Source: Flavobacteriales bacterium (GTDB lineage: Bacteria > Bacteroidota > Bacteroidia > Flavobacteriales > PHOS-HE28). From it: DNA of 29,222 nt. Location of the stretch: assembly GCA_008016945.1 (NCBI GenBank), contig SSGN01000156.1:1-29222 (forward strand). The letters run 5' to 3'. Shown one piece after another: positions 1-7,340 of this stretch. Position 1 is the stretch's first letter. The number at the start of each line of letters is the position of its first letter. The notes under the pieces were generated by a model that was given only the letters and a program-made list of their open reading frames with translations, made no database searches and was not told the origin of the DNA. A program made the translations under genes and the position numbers.

Positions 1-266
1 AGCTTGGCGGTGGCATAGCCGGTGGCTTGGGCCTCGTGCACGGTGAACTTCTCGGCCTCCTCGGGCTTCTTGGCCTCCACCACACCCACGGGCACGCGGT
101 CCACGAAGAGGATGTAGTCCGCCGGGCCCGCATCGGTGTCGTACTCGCGCACGGCCACGCCCAAGGCGGCGGAGGGGTTCAGGTGCTTCTTGTCCTGCAC
201 GGTCCAGCCGGCGGCAGCGAGCATGGCGTCGATGCGCTCGCGGGCCTGTTGTTCGGGGGTGGACAT
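1..266 (-). CDS. hsdR: Type I restriction enzyme R subunit, N-terminal fragment (cut by window edge)
   Basis: HsdR is the motor and nuclease subunit of type I restriction-modification complexes; it cleaves unmodified DNA after ATP-driven translocation. Only the first 88 or so codons are inside the window, and the reading frame is open to base 1, so this is truncation by the window, not a pseudogene. The ATG at 266 begins MSTPEQQARERID. The fragment carries the HsdR_N nuclease core of the PD-(D/E)xK type: Asp50 in GPADYILFVD, then Glu64 and Lys66 in VGVVEAKK, preceded by GVAVREY. This arrangement resembles EcoEI-type HsdR proteins. A core promoter element TATCTTGC lies 7 nt upstream of the ATG. 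The helicase domains and any hsdM or hsdS genes would lie to the left and cannot be seen. The family call rests on the N-terminal motif alone; another protein with an HsdR_N domain is the main alternative. Confidence 0.8.
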   Translation of the reverse strand, partial: MSTPEQQARERIDAMLAAAGWTVQDKKHLNPSAALGVAVREYDTDAGPADYILFVDRVPVGVVEAKKPEEAEKFTVHEAQATGYATAK

Positions 267-273
267 GCGTCCG

Positions 274-281
274 GCAAGATA
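274..281 (-). promoter_or_regulatory. Core promoter element TATCTTGC for hsdR
   Basis: Read on the minus strand this is TATCTTGC, close to the Bacteroidota -7 consensus TAnnTTTG. It ends 7 nt before the hsdR ATG, so transcription would begin at or very near the start codon. The assignment is inferred from the motif and position. Confidence 0.45.
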
Positions 282-288
282 GCAGAGC

Positions 289-327
289 GCCGGTGGATGC
301 GCCCTACCCCGCACCCGGCCCACCGGC
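289..327. repeat. Inverted repeat in the divergent hsdR / lamin-tail intergenic region
   Basis: GCCGGTGG (289-296) and CCACCGGC (320-327) are perfect 8-bp inverted arms separated by 23 nt. The pair lies just upstream of the hsdR core element and between two divergent genes, a position suited to an operator. The GC-rich background makes chance possible. Confidence 0.35.
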
Positions 328-361
328 CCAGGGTTGCCGCATTGAACGGCGTCTGAAACAT

Positions 362-369
362 TACCTTGC
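362..369 (+). promoter_or_regulatory. Core promoter element TACCTTGC for the lamin-tail protein gene
   Basis: TACCTTGC lies 23 nt upstream of the ATG at 393. The alternative TTG start at 366 falls inside this element, which is a reason to reject that longer start. Confidence 0.45.
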
Positions 370-392
370 CTCCTGTTCAACCCATCCGCTGC

Positions 393-2999
393 ATGTGCCT
401 CCGATCATTGTCCACCGCGTTCCTCCTTTGCGTCGTGTCCATGGCGCAGGCCCAGTTCGCGGATGACTTCAACGACGGCGACTTCACCAACGGTCCAGCA
501 TGGGAGGGCGATGTGGGCGTGTTCATCGTGAACGCCACCCAGCAGCTTCAATTGAACAACACCGTGGCGGCCACCAGCCAACTGCGGAGCGCGAACCCGA
601 TGTCCACACTGGACGACATGGAGTGGCGCGTACGGGTGAAACAGAGCTTCTCCGGCAGCGCCAGCAACTACGGGCGGGTGTACCTGGTGAGCGACCAAGC
701 CGACCTCACCGGACCGCTGAACGGGTATTTCCTGCAGTTCGGCGAGGCGAACAGCAATGACGCCATCGAACTCTTCGAGCAGACCGGCACCACCAGCACC
801 AGCGTTTGCCGGGGTACGGAAGCACAGATCGCCAACGCATTCGACGTGGGCGTGCAGGTGCGGCGCGATGCGGTCGGGAACTGGCAACTGCTCGTGGATC
901 CCACAGGCGGAACGAACTACGTGCTGCAAGCCGGCGGAACGAGTGCGACCCACACCACGAGCGCCCATATCGGTGTCCGTTGCACCTACACGGTGAGCAA
1001 CGCCAACAAGTTCTTCTACGACGACTTCTACGCGGGCTCGGTGATCGTGGACAACACCCCGCCGGAGGTAGTGTCGGTCACCCCCATCAGCGCCACGCAG
1101 GTGGATGTGCGGTTCAACGAAGCGCTCCTCGAAGCATCGGTGGTGAACGTGAGCGCCTACGACCTGCTACCGTTCAACGGCGTTACCGGCGCCACCCTCG
1201 ACGGCTCCGACCCCACGCTGGTGCACCTGACGCCGACCAATGCCTTGATCAGCGGTACCACCTACTCCCTTCTGGTGAACGGGGTGCAGGACCTGGCCAG
1301 CAACACCATGGCACCGAGCGGCCCCCATACGTTCCTGTTCGTGGTGCCCGACGTGGCCGAGCCTGGCGATGTGGTGATCAACGAGATCATGGCCGACCCC
1401 AGCCCCGTAGTGCAACTGCCCGATGCGGAATGGCTCGAACTCTTCAACGCCACCACGGACAAATTCCTCGACCTCACCGGCTGGCAGGTGAGCACGTTGA
1501 GCACGCAGGCCGCATTACCAGCCGTGGTGCTCGGCCCCGGCGAATACCTGGTGCTGGTGAACAATGCGCAACTGGCCAACTTCACGGGGCTACCGAACGT
1601 GATGGGGTGGAGCCTGAGCACCACCGCGCTGTTGAACGCTGGCACGACCCTGACCCTCATGACCGGAACGAACCAGGTGATCGATGCCGTAACGTACTCC
1701 AGCACGTGGTACGGTGATGATGTGAAGGACGACGGTGGCTGGTCACTGGAGCGGATCGACCCGTTCGCGCCCTGCAGCGACGCCAGCAACTGGGTCGCCA
1801 GCAACGATGAGCGTGGCGGCACGCCCGGTGCCCAGAACTCCGTGTTCGACGATACGCCCGACACCGAGGCGCCGGTGATGAACGCCGTGCAGGTGGTATC
1901 GGCCACGGAGATCGTATTGGTGTTCAACGAAGGGCTGGACCCGGCCAGCGCCCTCAGCGCCAGTTATACGACCCAACCACCGCTGGACATCGCGACCATC
2001 GCAACGGTGGCTCCGGCGAACGACCGGGTCCGATTGCTGCTCGGCACCGCCCTACAAGAAGGCGTGATGCACACGATCACGGTGGATGGCGTAGCGGATT
2101 GCAGCGGGAACCCCATCGCCACATCCACGGGGTCCTTCGCACTTCCCGAGGCCATCGCACCACTGGACATCGTGATCAACGAAGTGCTGTACGACCCGGT
2201 GGGCTCGGGCAGCGACTTCGTGGAACTGTACAACCGTAGCTCGAAATTCCTGAGCCTCGGTGGGCTACAATTGGCCAACGAGAGCAACGGGATGATCGCC
2301 AACTTCCGCGTGCTCACCGCGGACCCGGTGATCCTGATGCCCGGCGAATACATCCTGCTCGCCACGAACACCGGCGACATCGCCACGCGCTATCCGCAGA
2401 GCCGCACCGACCGTTTCCTGCAAATGAGCCTGCCGAGCTACAACAACGGTTCGGGCACGGTGGTGCTGGCCGATGCCGCGAACAACACGATCGACCTGTT
2501 CCGCTATTCGGACGACCTTCACTTCACCTTGCTGAACCAGTCCGAGGGCACCAGCTTGGAACGTGTGGACCCCAACCGCCCGACTGCCGACAACACCAAC
2601 TGGCACAGCGCCGCACAGGACATCGGCAAAGCCACACCGGGGTACCAGAACTCGCAGTATGCCCCGGCACCCACGGCGCACGGCGAGATGACGATAGACC
2701 CCGCGATCTTCAGCCCCGACAACGATGGTCACCAGGACCTATTGACCATCAGCTATCGTTTCGACCAACCCGGCTTCGTGGCCACCCTGAAGGTGTTCGA
2801 CATCGCGGGGCGCGAAGTGCGTACCCTGTGGAACAACGAACTGCTCGGCACCACCGGTGCCGTTTCGTGGGACGGGATCATGGACAACGGCAGCAAAGCG
2901 CGCATGGGGCCGTACATCGTTCTGATGGAGGCGTACGACCTCGGCGGCAACGTGGAGAAATACCGGCAGACGGTGACGCTGGCGCACCGGCTGGATTGA
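393..2999 (+). CDS. Secreted lamin-tail-domain (LTD) protein with Ig-like domains and FlgD-like C-terminus
   Basis: This is a large cell-surface or secreted protein of 868 residues. The ATG at 393 gives a clean signal peptide (MCLRSLSTAFLLCVVSMAQAQ) ending at Ala-Gln. Residues about 22-215 look like a beta-sandwich lectin/LamG-type region. An Ig-like domain (about 222-320, starting DNTPPEVVSVTP and containing FNEALLEAS) is followed by a lamin tail domain (about 325-465, DVVINEIMADPS). A second Ig-like domain (about 490-595, FNEGLDPAS) and a second lamin tail domain (about 600-740, DIVINEVLYDPVG) come next. The last 100 or so residues (FSPDNDGHQDLL, then VFDIAGREVRTL) form a FlgD-like or gliding-motility-type C-terminal Ig domain, typical of T9SS cargo. 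LTD domains in bacterial secreted proteins often accompany nucleases or adhesins, but no catalytic domain is visible here. The domain architecture is secure; the function is unknown. Confidence 0.85.
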   Translation: MCLRSLSTAFLLCVVSMAQAQFADDFNDGDFTNGPAWEGDVGVFIVNATQQLQLNNTVAATSQLRSANPMSTLDDMEWRVRVKQSFSGSASNYGRVYLVSDQADLTGPLNGYFLQFGEANSNDAIELFEQTGTTSTSVCRGTEAQIANAFDVGVQVRRDAVGNWQLLVDPTGGTNYVLQAGGTSATHTTSAHIGVRCTYTVSNANKFFYDDFYAGSVIVDNTPPEVVSVTPISATQVDVRFNEALLEASVVNVSAYDLLPFNGVTGATLDGSDPTLVHLTPTNALISGTTYSLLVNGVQDLASNTMAPSGPHTFLFVVPDVAEPGDVVINEIMADPSPVVQLPDAEWLELFNATTDKFLDLTGWQVSTLSTQAALPAVVLGPGEYLVLVNNAQLANFTGLPNVMGWSLSTTALLNAGTTLTLMTGTNQVIDAVTYSSTWYGDDVKDDGGWSLERIDPFAPCSDASNWVASNDERGGTPGAQNSVFDDTPDTEAPVMNAVQVVSATEIVLVFNEGLDPASALSASYTTQPPLDIATIATVAPANDRVRLLLGTALQEGVMHTITVDGVADCSGNPIATSTGSFALPEAIAPLDIVINEVLYDPVGSGSDFVELYNRSSKFLSLGGLQLANESNGMIANFRVLTADPVILMPGEYILLATNTGDIATRYPQSRTDRFLQMSLPSYNNGSGTVVLADAANNTIDLFRYSDDLHFTLLNQSEGTSLERVDPNRPTADNTNWHSAAQDIGKATPGYQNSQYAPAPTAHGEMTIDPAIFSPDNDGHQDLLTISYRFDQPGFVATLKVFDIAGREVRTLWNNELLGTTGAVSWDGIMDNGSKARMGPYIVLMEAYDLGGNVEKYRQTVTLAHRLD

Positions 3000-3233
3000 A
3001 GCGGAGGCCCCACTGGTGTGGTGCCCCTGACCGATCGCGCGTACACACAACAACGCCACACATGCGCCATCCACAGCGCATACCGCTGCGCACCGAACGG
3101 TCATACCATGGGGAAATCCGATCCCTGCCGATCCGGTTGCGTGCTCGATCGACCCTGTCAGGAGATCCGGTGCATCGACAGCCAGGGAGAATGGGCCGGG
3201 CCATGCCCGAAAGAGCACACCGACGCCGTTGGT
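3000..3233. other. Convergent intergenic region, nothing recognised
   Basis: These 234 bases separate the convergent ends of the lamin-tail protein gene and lpxD. Short ORFs cross it on both strands but all are overlaps or shadows of the neighbours with biased, Arg/Cys-rich composition. No convincing terminator hairpin, RNA gene or repeat is visible. Confidence 0.5.
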
Positions 3234-4256
3234 CTATGGGGCCTTGGCGGCCTTCTCCAGCTTCTCCACCCGCTCTACGAGCTTCTCCAGATTCCGAAAG
3301 TGGATATAGCTCTTGCGGTACTTCTGCACCTCGAATGCCGGTGATCCCATGTAGGCCTCACCCGCCTTCGTGTCTTTGCTGATACCGCTTTGGGCAGCGA
3401 TGATGGTGCCGTCCGCGATCTTCAGGTGACCGATGATGCCCACTTGCCCACTGAACATGCAGTTCTTCCCGATCTTGGTGGAACCCGCCACCACACCGCC
3501 CGCGGCGTAGTAGGTATTCTCTCCCACCTCCACGTTGTGCGCGATGTGGATCAGGTTATCGAACTTGACCCCCCGACGCAGGATCGTACTGCCCAGGGTG
3601 GCCCGATCGATGGCGCAGTTGGCGCCGATCTCCACATCATCCTCGATCACCACGTTGCCGATCTGGGGGATCTTGGCTCCACCACCCGGCCCTGTGGCGA
3701 AACGGAAACCATCGCTGCCGATCACCGTACCGCTGTGGATGATGCAATTGGCGCCCACCACACAATCGGAGTAGATGGTGACATTGGCGAACACCATGGT
3801 GTTGTCGCCGATGGTCACATTATCGCCGATATGGCATTGGGGATGGATCTTCACGTTCCGGCCCAACTTCACATTCTCCCCGATGAACGCCAGTGCACCG
3901 ATATAGCAATCCTCACCATGTGAAACGCCCGGGTTGATCACCGCCTGCGGCGAGATGCCCTTCTTGTCGAGCTTGATGGTGTTGTACATCGCAAGCACTT
4001 TGGCGAAAGCGCCCTGCGCATCCGCCACCCGCACCAGGGTGGTCTTCACCGGCGCCGACAGCTCCAGGTCCCTACCGATGATCACCACGCTTGCCGACGT
4101 ATCGTACACATACTGCGTGTAGGCCGGGTTCGCCAGGAACGAAAGCGTCCCTTCGCCACCCTCTTCGATCTTGGAGAGACCGCTTACCGTGGCGTTCGGG
4201 TCGCCCTCAACGGTACCTTGAAGGAGTTCGGCGATACGCGTGGCTGTGAACTTCAT
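3234..4256 (-). CDS. lpxD: UDP-3-O-acylglucosamine N-acyltransferase LpxD
   Basis: LpxD transfers the second 3-hydroxyacyl chain from acyl-ACP to UDP-3-O-acylglucosamine, the third step of lipid A synthesis in the cytoplasm. The product is 340 residues, the normal family length. The N-terminal uridine-binding domain (about 1-100) precedes a long left-handed beta-helix built from hexapeptide repeats (about 101-300, such as GENVKLGRNVKIHP and IGDNVTIGDNTMVF). The conserved GSDGFRFA segment is at about 180-187, and the catalytic His of the IAHNVE motif is His240. A C-terminal helix rich in Lys and Glu closes the protein. The gene stands alone, divergent from uvrC, rather than next to lpxA, lpxC or fabZ. 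A core promoter TACCTTGG lies 24 nt upstream of the ATG. Confidence 0.95.
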   Translation of the reverse strand: MKFTATRIAELLQGTVEGDPNATVSGLSKIEEGGEGTLSFLANPAYTQYVYDTSASVVIIGRDLELSAPVKTTLVRVADAQGAFAKVLAMYNTIKLDKKGISPQAVINPGVSHGEDCYIGALAFIGENVKLGRNVKIHPQCHIGDNVTIGDNTMVFANVTIYSDCVVGANCIIHSGTVIGSDGFRFATGPGGGAKIPQIGNVVIEDDVEIGANCAIDRATLGSTILRRGVKFDNLIHIAHNVEVGENTYYAAGGVVAGSTKIGKNCMFSGQVGIIGHLKIADGTIIAAQSGISKDTKAGEAYMGSPAFEVQKYRKSYIHFRNLEKLVERVEKLEKAAKAP

Positions 4257-4280
4257 GTGTGGGATGGGCTATGGTCCGGG

Positions 4281-4288
4281 CCAAGGTA
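4281..4288 (-). promoter_or_regulatory. Core promoter element TACCTTGG for lpxD
   Basis: Read on the minus strand this is TACCTTGG, 24 nt before the lpxD ATG. It is the same octamer as the one upstream of the T9SS cargo gene at 16857. Inferred from motif and position. Confidence 0.4.
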
Positions 4289-4387
4289 GGGCGTTGGATC
4301 CATCGTTGCGGATCCGCGCGAACGCTGTTGATGGTTCCGCCGGACCGTTCCGCGGCAGCGCCCAGCTCGCCACACCTCCGCAACCCC

Positions 4388-4395
4388 GAACTTTG
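4388..4395 (+). promoter_or_regulatory. Probable core promoter element GAACTTTG for uvrC
   Basis: GAACTTTG keeps the TTTG half of the consensus TAnnTTTG and ends 7 nt before the uvrC ATG at 4403. The first base deviates, so the call is weaker than for other genes in the window. Confidence 0.35.
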
Positions 4396-4402
4396 CCTGG
4401 CC

Positions 4403-6199
4403 ATGGCAGAACTCGACGTTCGCGAAAAGGTGAAGCTACTTCCCCACACACCGGGGGTGTACCAGTTCCTCGATGCCGAGGGCACCATCCTGTACGTGGG
4501 CAAAGCCAAGGACCTGCGTCACCGGGTGGGCAGCTACTTCGCCAAGACGCACACCGACGGCAAGACCAACATCCTCGTGCGCAAGATCGTGGACCTGCGC
4601 GTGATCCATGTGCCCACGGAATTCGAGGCGCTGCTCTTGGAGAACTCCTTGATCAAACAGCATCAACCGCGCTACAACATCCTCCTCCGCGACGACAAGA
4701 GCTTCCCGTTCATCCGCATCCGCAACGAACGGTTCCCGCGGGTGGAGGGCATGCGCAACCCCGAGAAGGATGGCAGTGAGTACTACGGGCCGTATGCCGG
4801 AGTGCGCACCATGAAGACCGTGCTGGAGCTCGTACACAAGCTCTACAAGTTGCGCAGCTGCAACTTCGACCTTTCGCCGAAGAACATCGCCGCCGGGAAG
4901 TTCAAGCGGTGCCTCGAGTACCACATCGGCAACTGCAAAGGCCCGTGTGAAGGGTTGCAGGACCAAGCCGAATACGACGCGAACATCGAACAGGTCCGGG
5001 AGATCGTGAAAGGGCGTGTGACCGGGTTGTTGAAGGCGATGCGGCTGTTGATGGCCGAGCACGCCGAGCGGCTGGAATTCGAAGCCGCCGAGGACTATCG
5101 CTCACGCATCGAACGATTGGAACACTACCGCGCCAAGAGCATCGTGGTGAATCCGGACATCGGCGATGTGGACATCTACGGCCTGGTGAGCGACAGCGCC
5201 AGTACGTACGTGAGCTACATGCGCGTGATCGATGGGGCCATCGTCCATGGCATCACCATCGAGCTGAAACGCAGGCTCGACGAAAGTGACAGCGAGATGC
5301 TGCAGCTCGCGATCGCCGAATTGCGCGAACGGTATCCCGGTCACGCTCCCGAAGCCATCGTGCCCTTCGATCCCGGTATCGAGGTTCCCGGCCTTTCATT
5401 CACCGTTCCCCGCGTGGGGGATAAGAAGAAGTTGCTGGAGCTGTGTGAGCGCAACGCGCGCTACTTCATGGCCGACAAGCAGAAACAGGAGAAGTTGGTG
5501 GATCCCGAGGCCGGCACCACGCGCGTGCTGGAGCAGCTGAAACAAGACCTACGCCTCAGTGAACTGCCGCGTCATATCGAATGCTTCGACAACAGCAACA
5601 CCCAAGGCACCGATCCGGTGAGCGCATGTGTGGTGTTCAAGGATGCCAAACCCAGCAAGAAGGATTACCGGCACTTCAACATCCGCACGGTGGAAGGGCC
5701 TGACGATTTCGCCAGCATGGAAGAGGCCGTGGAGCGACGGTACGCGCGCTTGCTGACCGAAGGGGAAGCCCTGCCCCAATTGATCGTGATCGATGGTGGC
5801 AAGGGGCAGCTCGGTGCCGCGATGAACGCACTGGAACGCTTGGGGCTTCGGGGCAAGGTTGCGGTGATCGGCATCGCGAAGAAGCTGGAGGAGATCCACT
5901 ACCCGGGCGACCCGTACCCCCTGCATATCGACAAGCGCAGCAGCAGCCTGCGGGTGATCCAACACCTGCGGAACGAAGCACACCGCTTCGGGATCACGCA
6001 CCACCGGGGTAAGCGCAGCAAGCGGATCGTGCGCACCGGCTTGGAGGGGATCCAGGGCATCGGTCCCACCACGGCACAAAAGCTGTTGAAGCGGTTCGGG
6101 TCGATCAAGGGGATCCGAGAAGCCCTGCCCGAAGATGTGATCGCCGAGGTGGGGTCGAAGAAAGCAGAGCTGGTGTTGAAGGCGCTCGCGGAAGCGTGA
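4403..6199 (+). CDS. uvrC: Excinuclease ABC subunit C, UvrC
   Basis: UvrC makes the two incisions in nucleotide excision repair after damage recognition by UvrA and UvrB. The product is 598 residues, close to the usual size of about 600. The frame is open further upstream, but the ATG at 4403 (MAELDVREKVKLLPHTPGVY) gives the standard N-terminus. It starts with the GIY-YIG nuclease domain (GVYQF, YVGKAKDLR) for the 3' incision. A UVR motif for UvrB contact lies at about 200-240. The RNase H-like endonuclease domain (HIECFDNSNTQGTDPV, then VIDGGKGQL) makes the 5' incision. Tandem helix-hairpin-helix motifs (LEGIQGIGPTTAQKLLKRFG) end the protein. It is divergent from lpxD and followed after 67 nt by a glycosyltransferase that may share its transcript. 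Confidence 0.96.
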   Translation: MAELDVREKVKLLPHTPGVYQFLDAEGTILYVGKAKDLRHRVGSYFAKTHTDGKTNILVRKIVDLRVIHVPTEFEALLLENSLIKQHQPRYNILLRDDKSFPFIRIRNERFPRVEGMRNPEKDGSEYYGPYAGVRTMKTVLELVHKLYKLRSCNFDLSPKNIAAGKFKRCLEYHIGNCKGPCEGLQDQAEYDANIEQVREIVKGRVTGLLKAMRLLMAEHAERLEFEAAEDYRSRIERLEHYRAKSIVVNPDIGDVDIYGLVSDSASTYVSYMRVIDGAIVHGITIELKRRLDESDSEMLQLAIAELRERYPGHAPEAIVPFDPGIEVPGLSFTVPRVGDKKKLLELCERNARYFMADKQKQEKLVDPEAGTTRVLEQLKQDLRLSELPRHIECFDNSNTQGTDPVSACVVFKDAKPSKKDYRHFNIRTVEGPDDFASMEEAVERRYARLLTEGEALPQLIVIDGGKGQLGAAMNALERLGLRGKVAVIGIAKKLEEIHYPGDPYPLHIDKRSSSLRVIQHLRNEAHRFGITHHRGKRSKRIVRTGLEGIQGIGPTTAQKLLKRFGSIKGIREALPEDVIAEVGSKKAELVLKALAEA

Positions 6200-6266
6200 G
6201 GGCGGGATCTGAACGAACATGCCCGGCGACGTGAACGGTACAACATGAACGAACGGATCCATCCCC

Positions 6267-7319
6267 ATGGATGCAGGGCCCGGGCATGACACCATGGGGC
6301 CGAGTGGGGCCATGAACGGCAAGCCGATGGTCTCCATCCTGCTCCCCTACCGCGACACGGCGCACACCCTCGACGCCGCGATCGCCAGCATGGTCGATCA
6401 GACCTTCGCGGACTGGGAGCTCCTTCTGATCGACAATGGCAGTACGGATGCCGGGCCACGGCTCGCGCATGCCTGGTCGCGCCGTGATCCCCGCATACGC
6501 CTGCTGAGCGAGGCCAGGAAAGGGATCGCCCACGCCCTGAACAGCGGGCTTGCCCATGCGCAAGGGCGGTATATCGCCCGGATGGACGCCGACGACAGGA
6601 GCCACCCCGACCGGCTGGCGACCCAAGTGGCCTACCTCGAGGCCCACCCCGAGGTGGCCGTGGTGGGTACGCGCACCACCTTCGCGACCACCGTGGATCG
6701 AAGCCTGGGCATGGCGAGTTTCGTGGCCTGGCAGAACACCATCCTGTCGCCGCACGAGCATTATGTGAAACGCTTCGTGGACGCTCCCCTCGCCCACCCC
6801 ACCGTGCTGTTCCGTCGCGAACTGTTCGAGCACCACGGCGGCTACGACACAGGTCCGCTGCCCGAAGACCACGAGCTGTGGCTGCGTTGGATGGCCGCCG
6901 GAGTGCGCTTCGCCAAGGTTCCTGCGGAGCTGCTCATCTGGAATGACCATGCCTACCGCCTCAGCCGAACCCACATGAACTACAGCTTGGACGCCTTCTT
7001 CAGCACCAAGGTGAAGTGGTTGGCGCGTTGGATGCGACGCACCTTGAACGGACGCCCGGTGATCATCGCCGGCACCAGTACGCTGTGCCGTGACCGTGCT
7101 GCGCAGCTCGAGGCCGAGGGCATCGCCATCCATGCCTTCACCGATGTTCGTCCGCGGCACCTCCCGGGCCTTGTGTTCATCCCGCACCATGCCCTGCCGT
7201 CGGCCGGCGAGGTGTTCATCGTATCGTTCATCAGCCAGCGCGGCACGGGCGATCGGGTCGCCACCTACCTCACTTCCCGCGGCCTGGTGGAAGGACGGGA
7301 TTTCATCCTTGCCGGGTGA
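6267..7319 (+). CDS. GT2-family glycosyltransferase with C-terminal Rossmann-like domain
   Basis: This is a cytoplasmic GT-A fold glycosyltransferase, probably adding a sugar to an envelope polysaccharide; donor and acceptor cannot be read from the sequence. The family core begins at VSILLPYRD, followed by DNGST and the metal-binding DxD in MDADDRSHPDRL (Asp107, Asp109). LPEDHELWLRW corresponds to the ED catalytic region. After about residue 260 there is an extra domain starting GRPVIIAGTSTL, with alternating strands and helices and the ending GRDFILAG, resembling the nucleotide-fold tails found on some GT2 enzymes. The start is uncertain: ATG codons at 6267, 6294, 6312 and 6327 are all in frame, and 6312 (MNGKPMVSILLP) would give the most typical N-terminus. 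No clear promoter element precedes it, so read-through from uvrC is plausible. Confidence 0.85.
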   Translation: MDAGPGHDTMGPSGAMNGKPMVSILLPYRDTAHTLDAAIASMVDQTFADWELLLIDNGSTDAGPRLAHAWSRRDPRIRLLSEARKGIAHALNSGLAHAQGRYIARMDADDRSHPDRLATQVAYLEAHPEVAVVGTRTTFATTVDRSLGMASFVAWQNTILSPHEHYVKRFVDAPLAHPTVLFRRELFEHHGGYDTGPLPEDHELWLRWMAAGVRFAKVPAELLIWNDHAYRLSRTHMNYSLDAFFSTKVKWLARWMRRTLNGRPVIIAGTSTLCRDRAAQLEAEGIAIHAFTDVRPRHLPGLVFIPHHALPSAGEVFIVSFISQRGTGDRVATYLTSRGLVEGRDFILAG

Positions 7320-7327
7320 ACAGCCCC

Positions 7328-7335
7328 TACATTGG
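7328..7335 (+). promoter_or_regulatory. Core promoter element TACATTGG for the aldehyde dehydrogenase gene
   Basis: TACATTGG ends 5 nt before the ATG at 7341 and sits in the 21-nt gap after the glycosyltransferase stop codon. The spacing implies a leaderless transcript. Inferred from motif and spacing. Confidence 0.45.
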
Positions 7336-7340
7336 TGCAC

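Noticed and set aside
366..392. TTG start giving nine extra residues on the lamin-tail protein
   Set aside because: The TTG overlaps the core promoter element, and the ATG at 393 gives a proper signal peptide.
806..1717. 303-codon plus-strand frame within the lamin-tail protein gene
   Set aside because: It is out of frame with a protein that has clear domains, and its sequence is Arg/His/Gln-rich and featureless.
3018..3344. Cys-rich 108-codon ORF at the lpxD 3' end
   Set aside because: Much of it is antisense to lpxD, and the remainder lacks a signal peptide or any motif.
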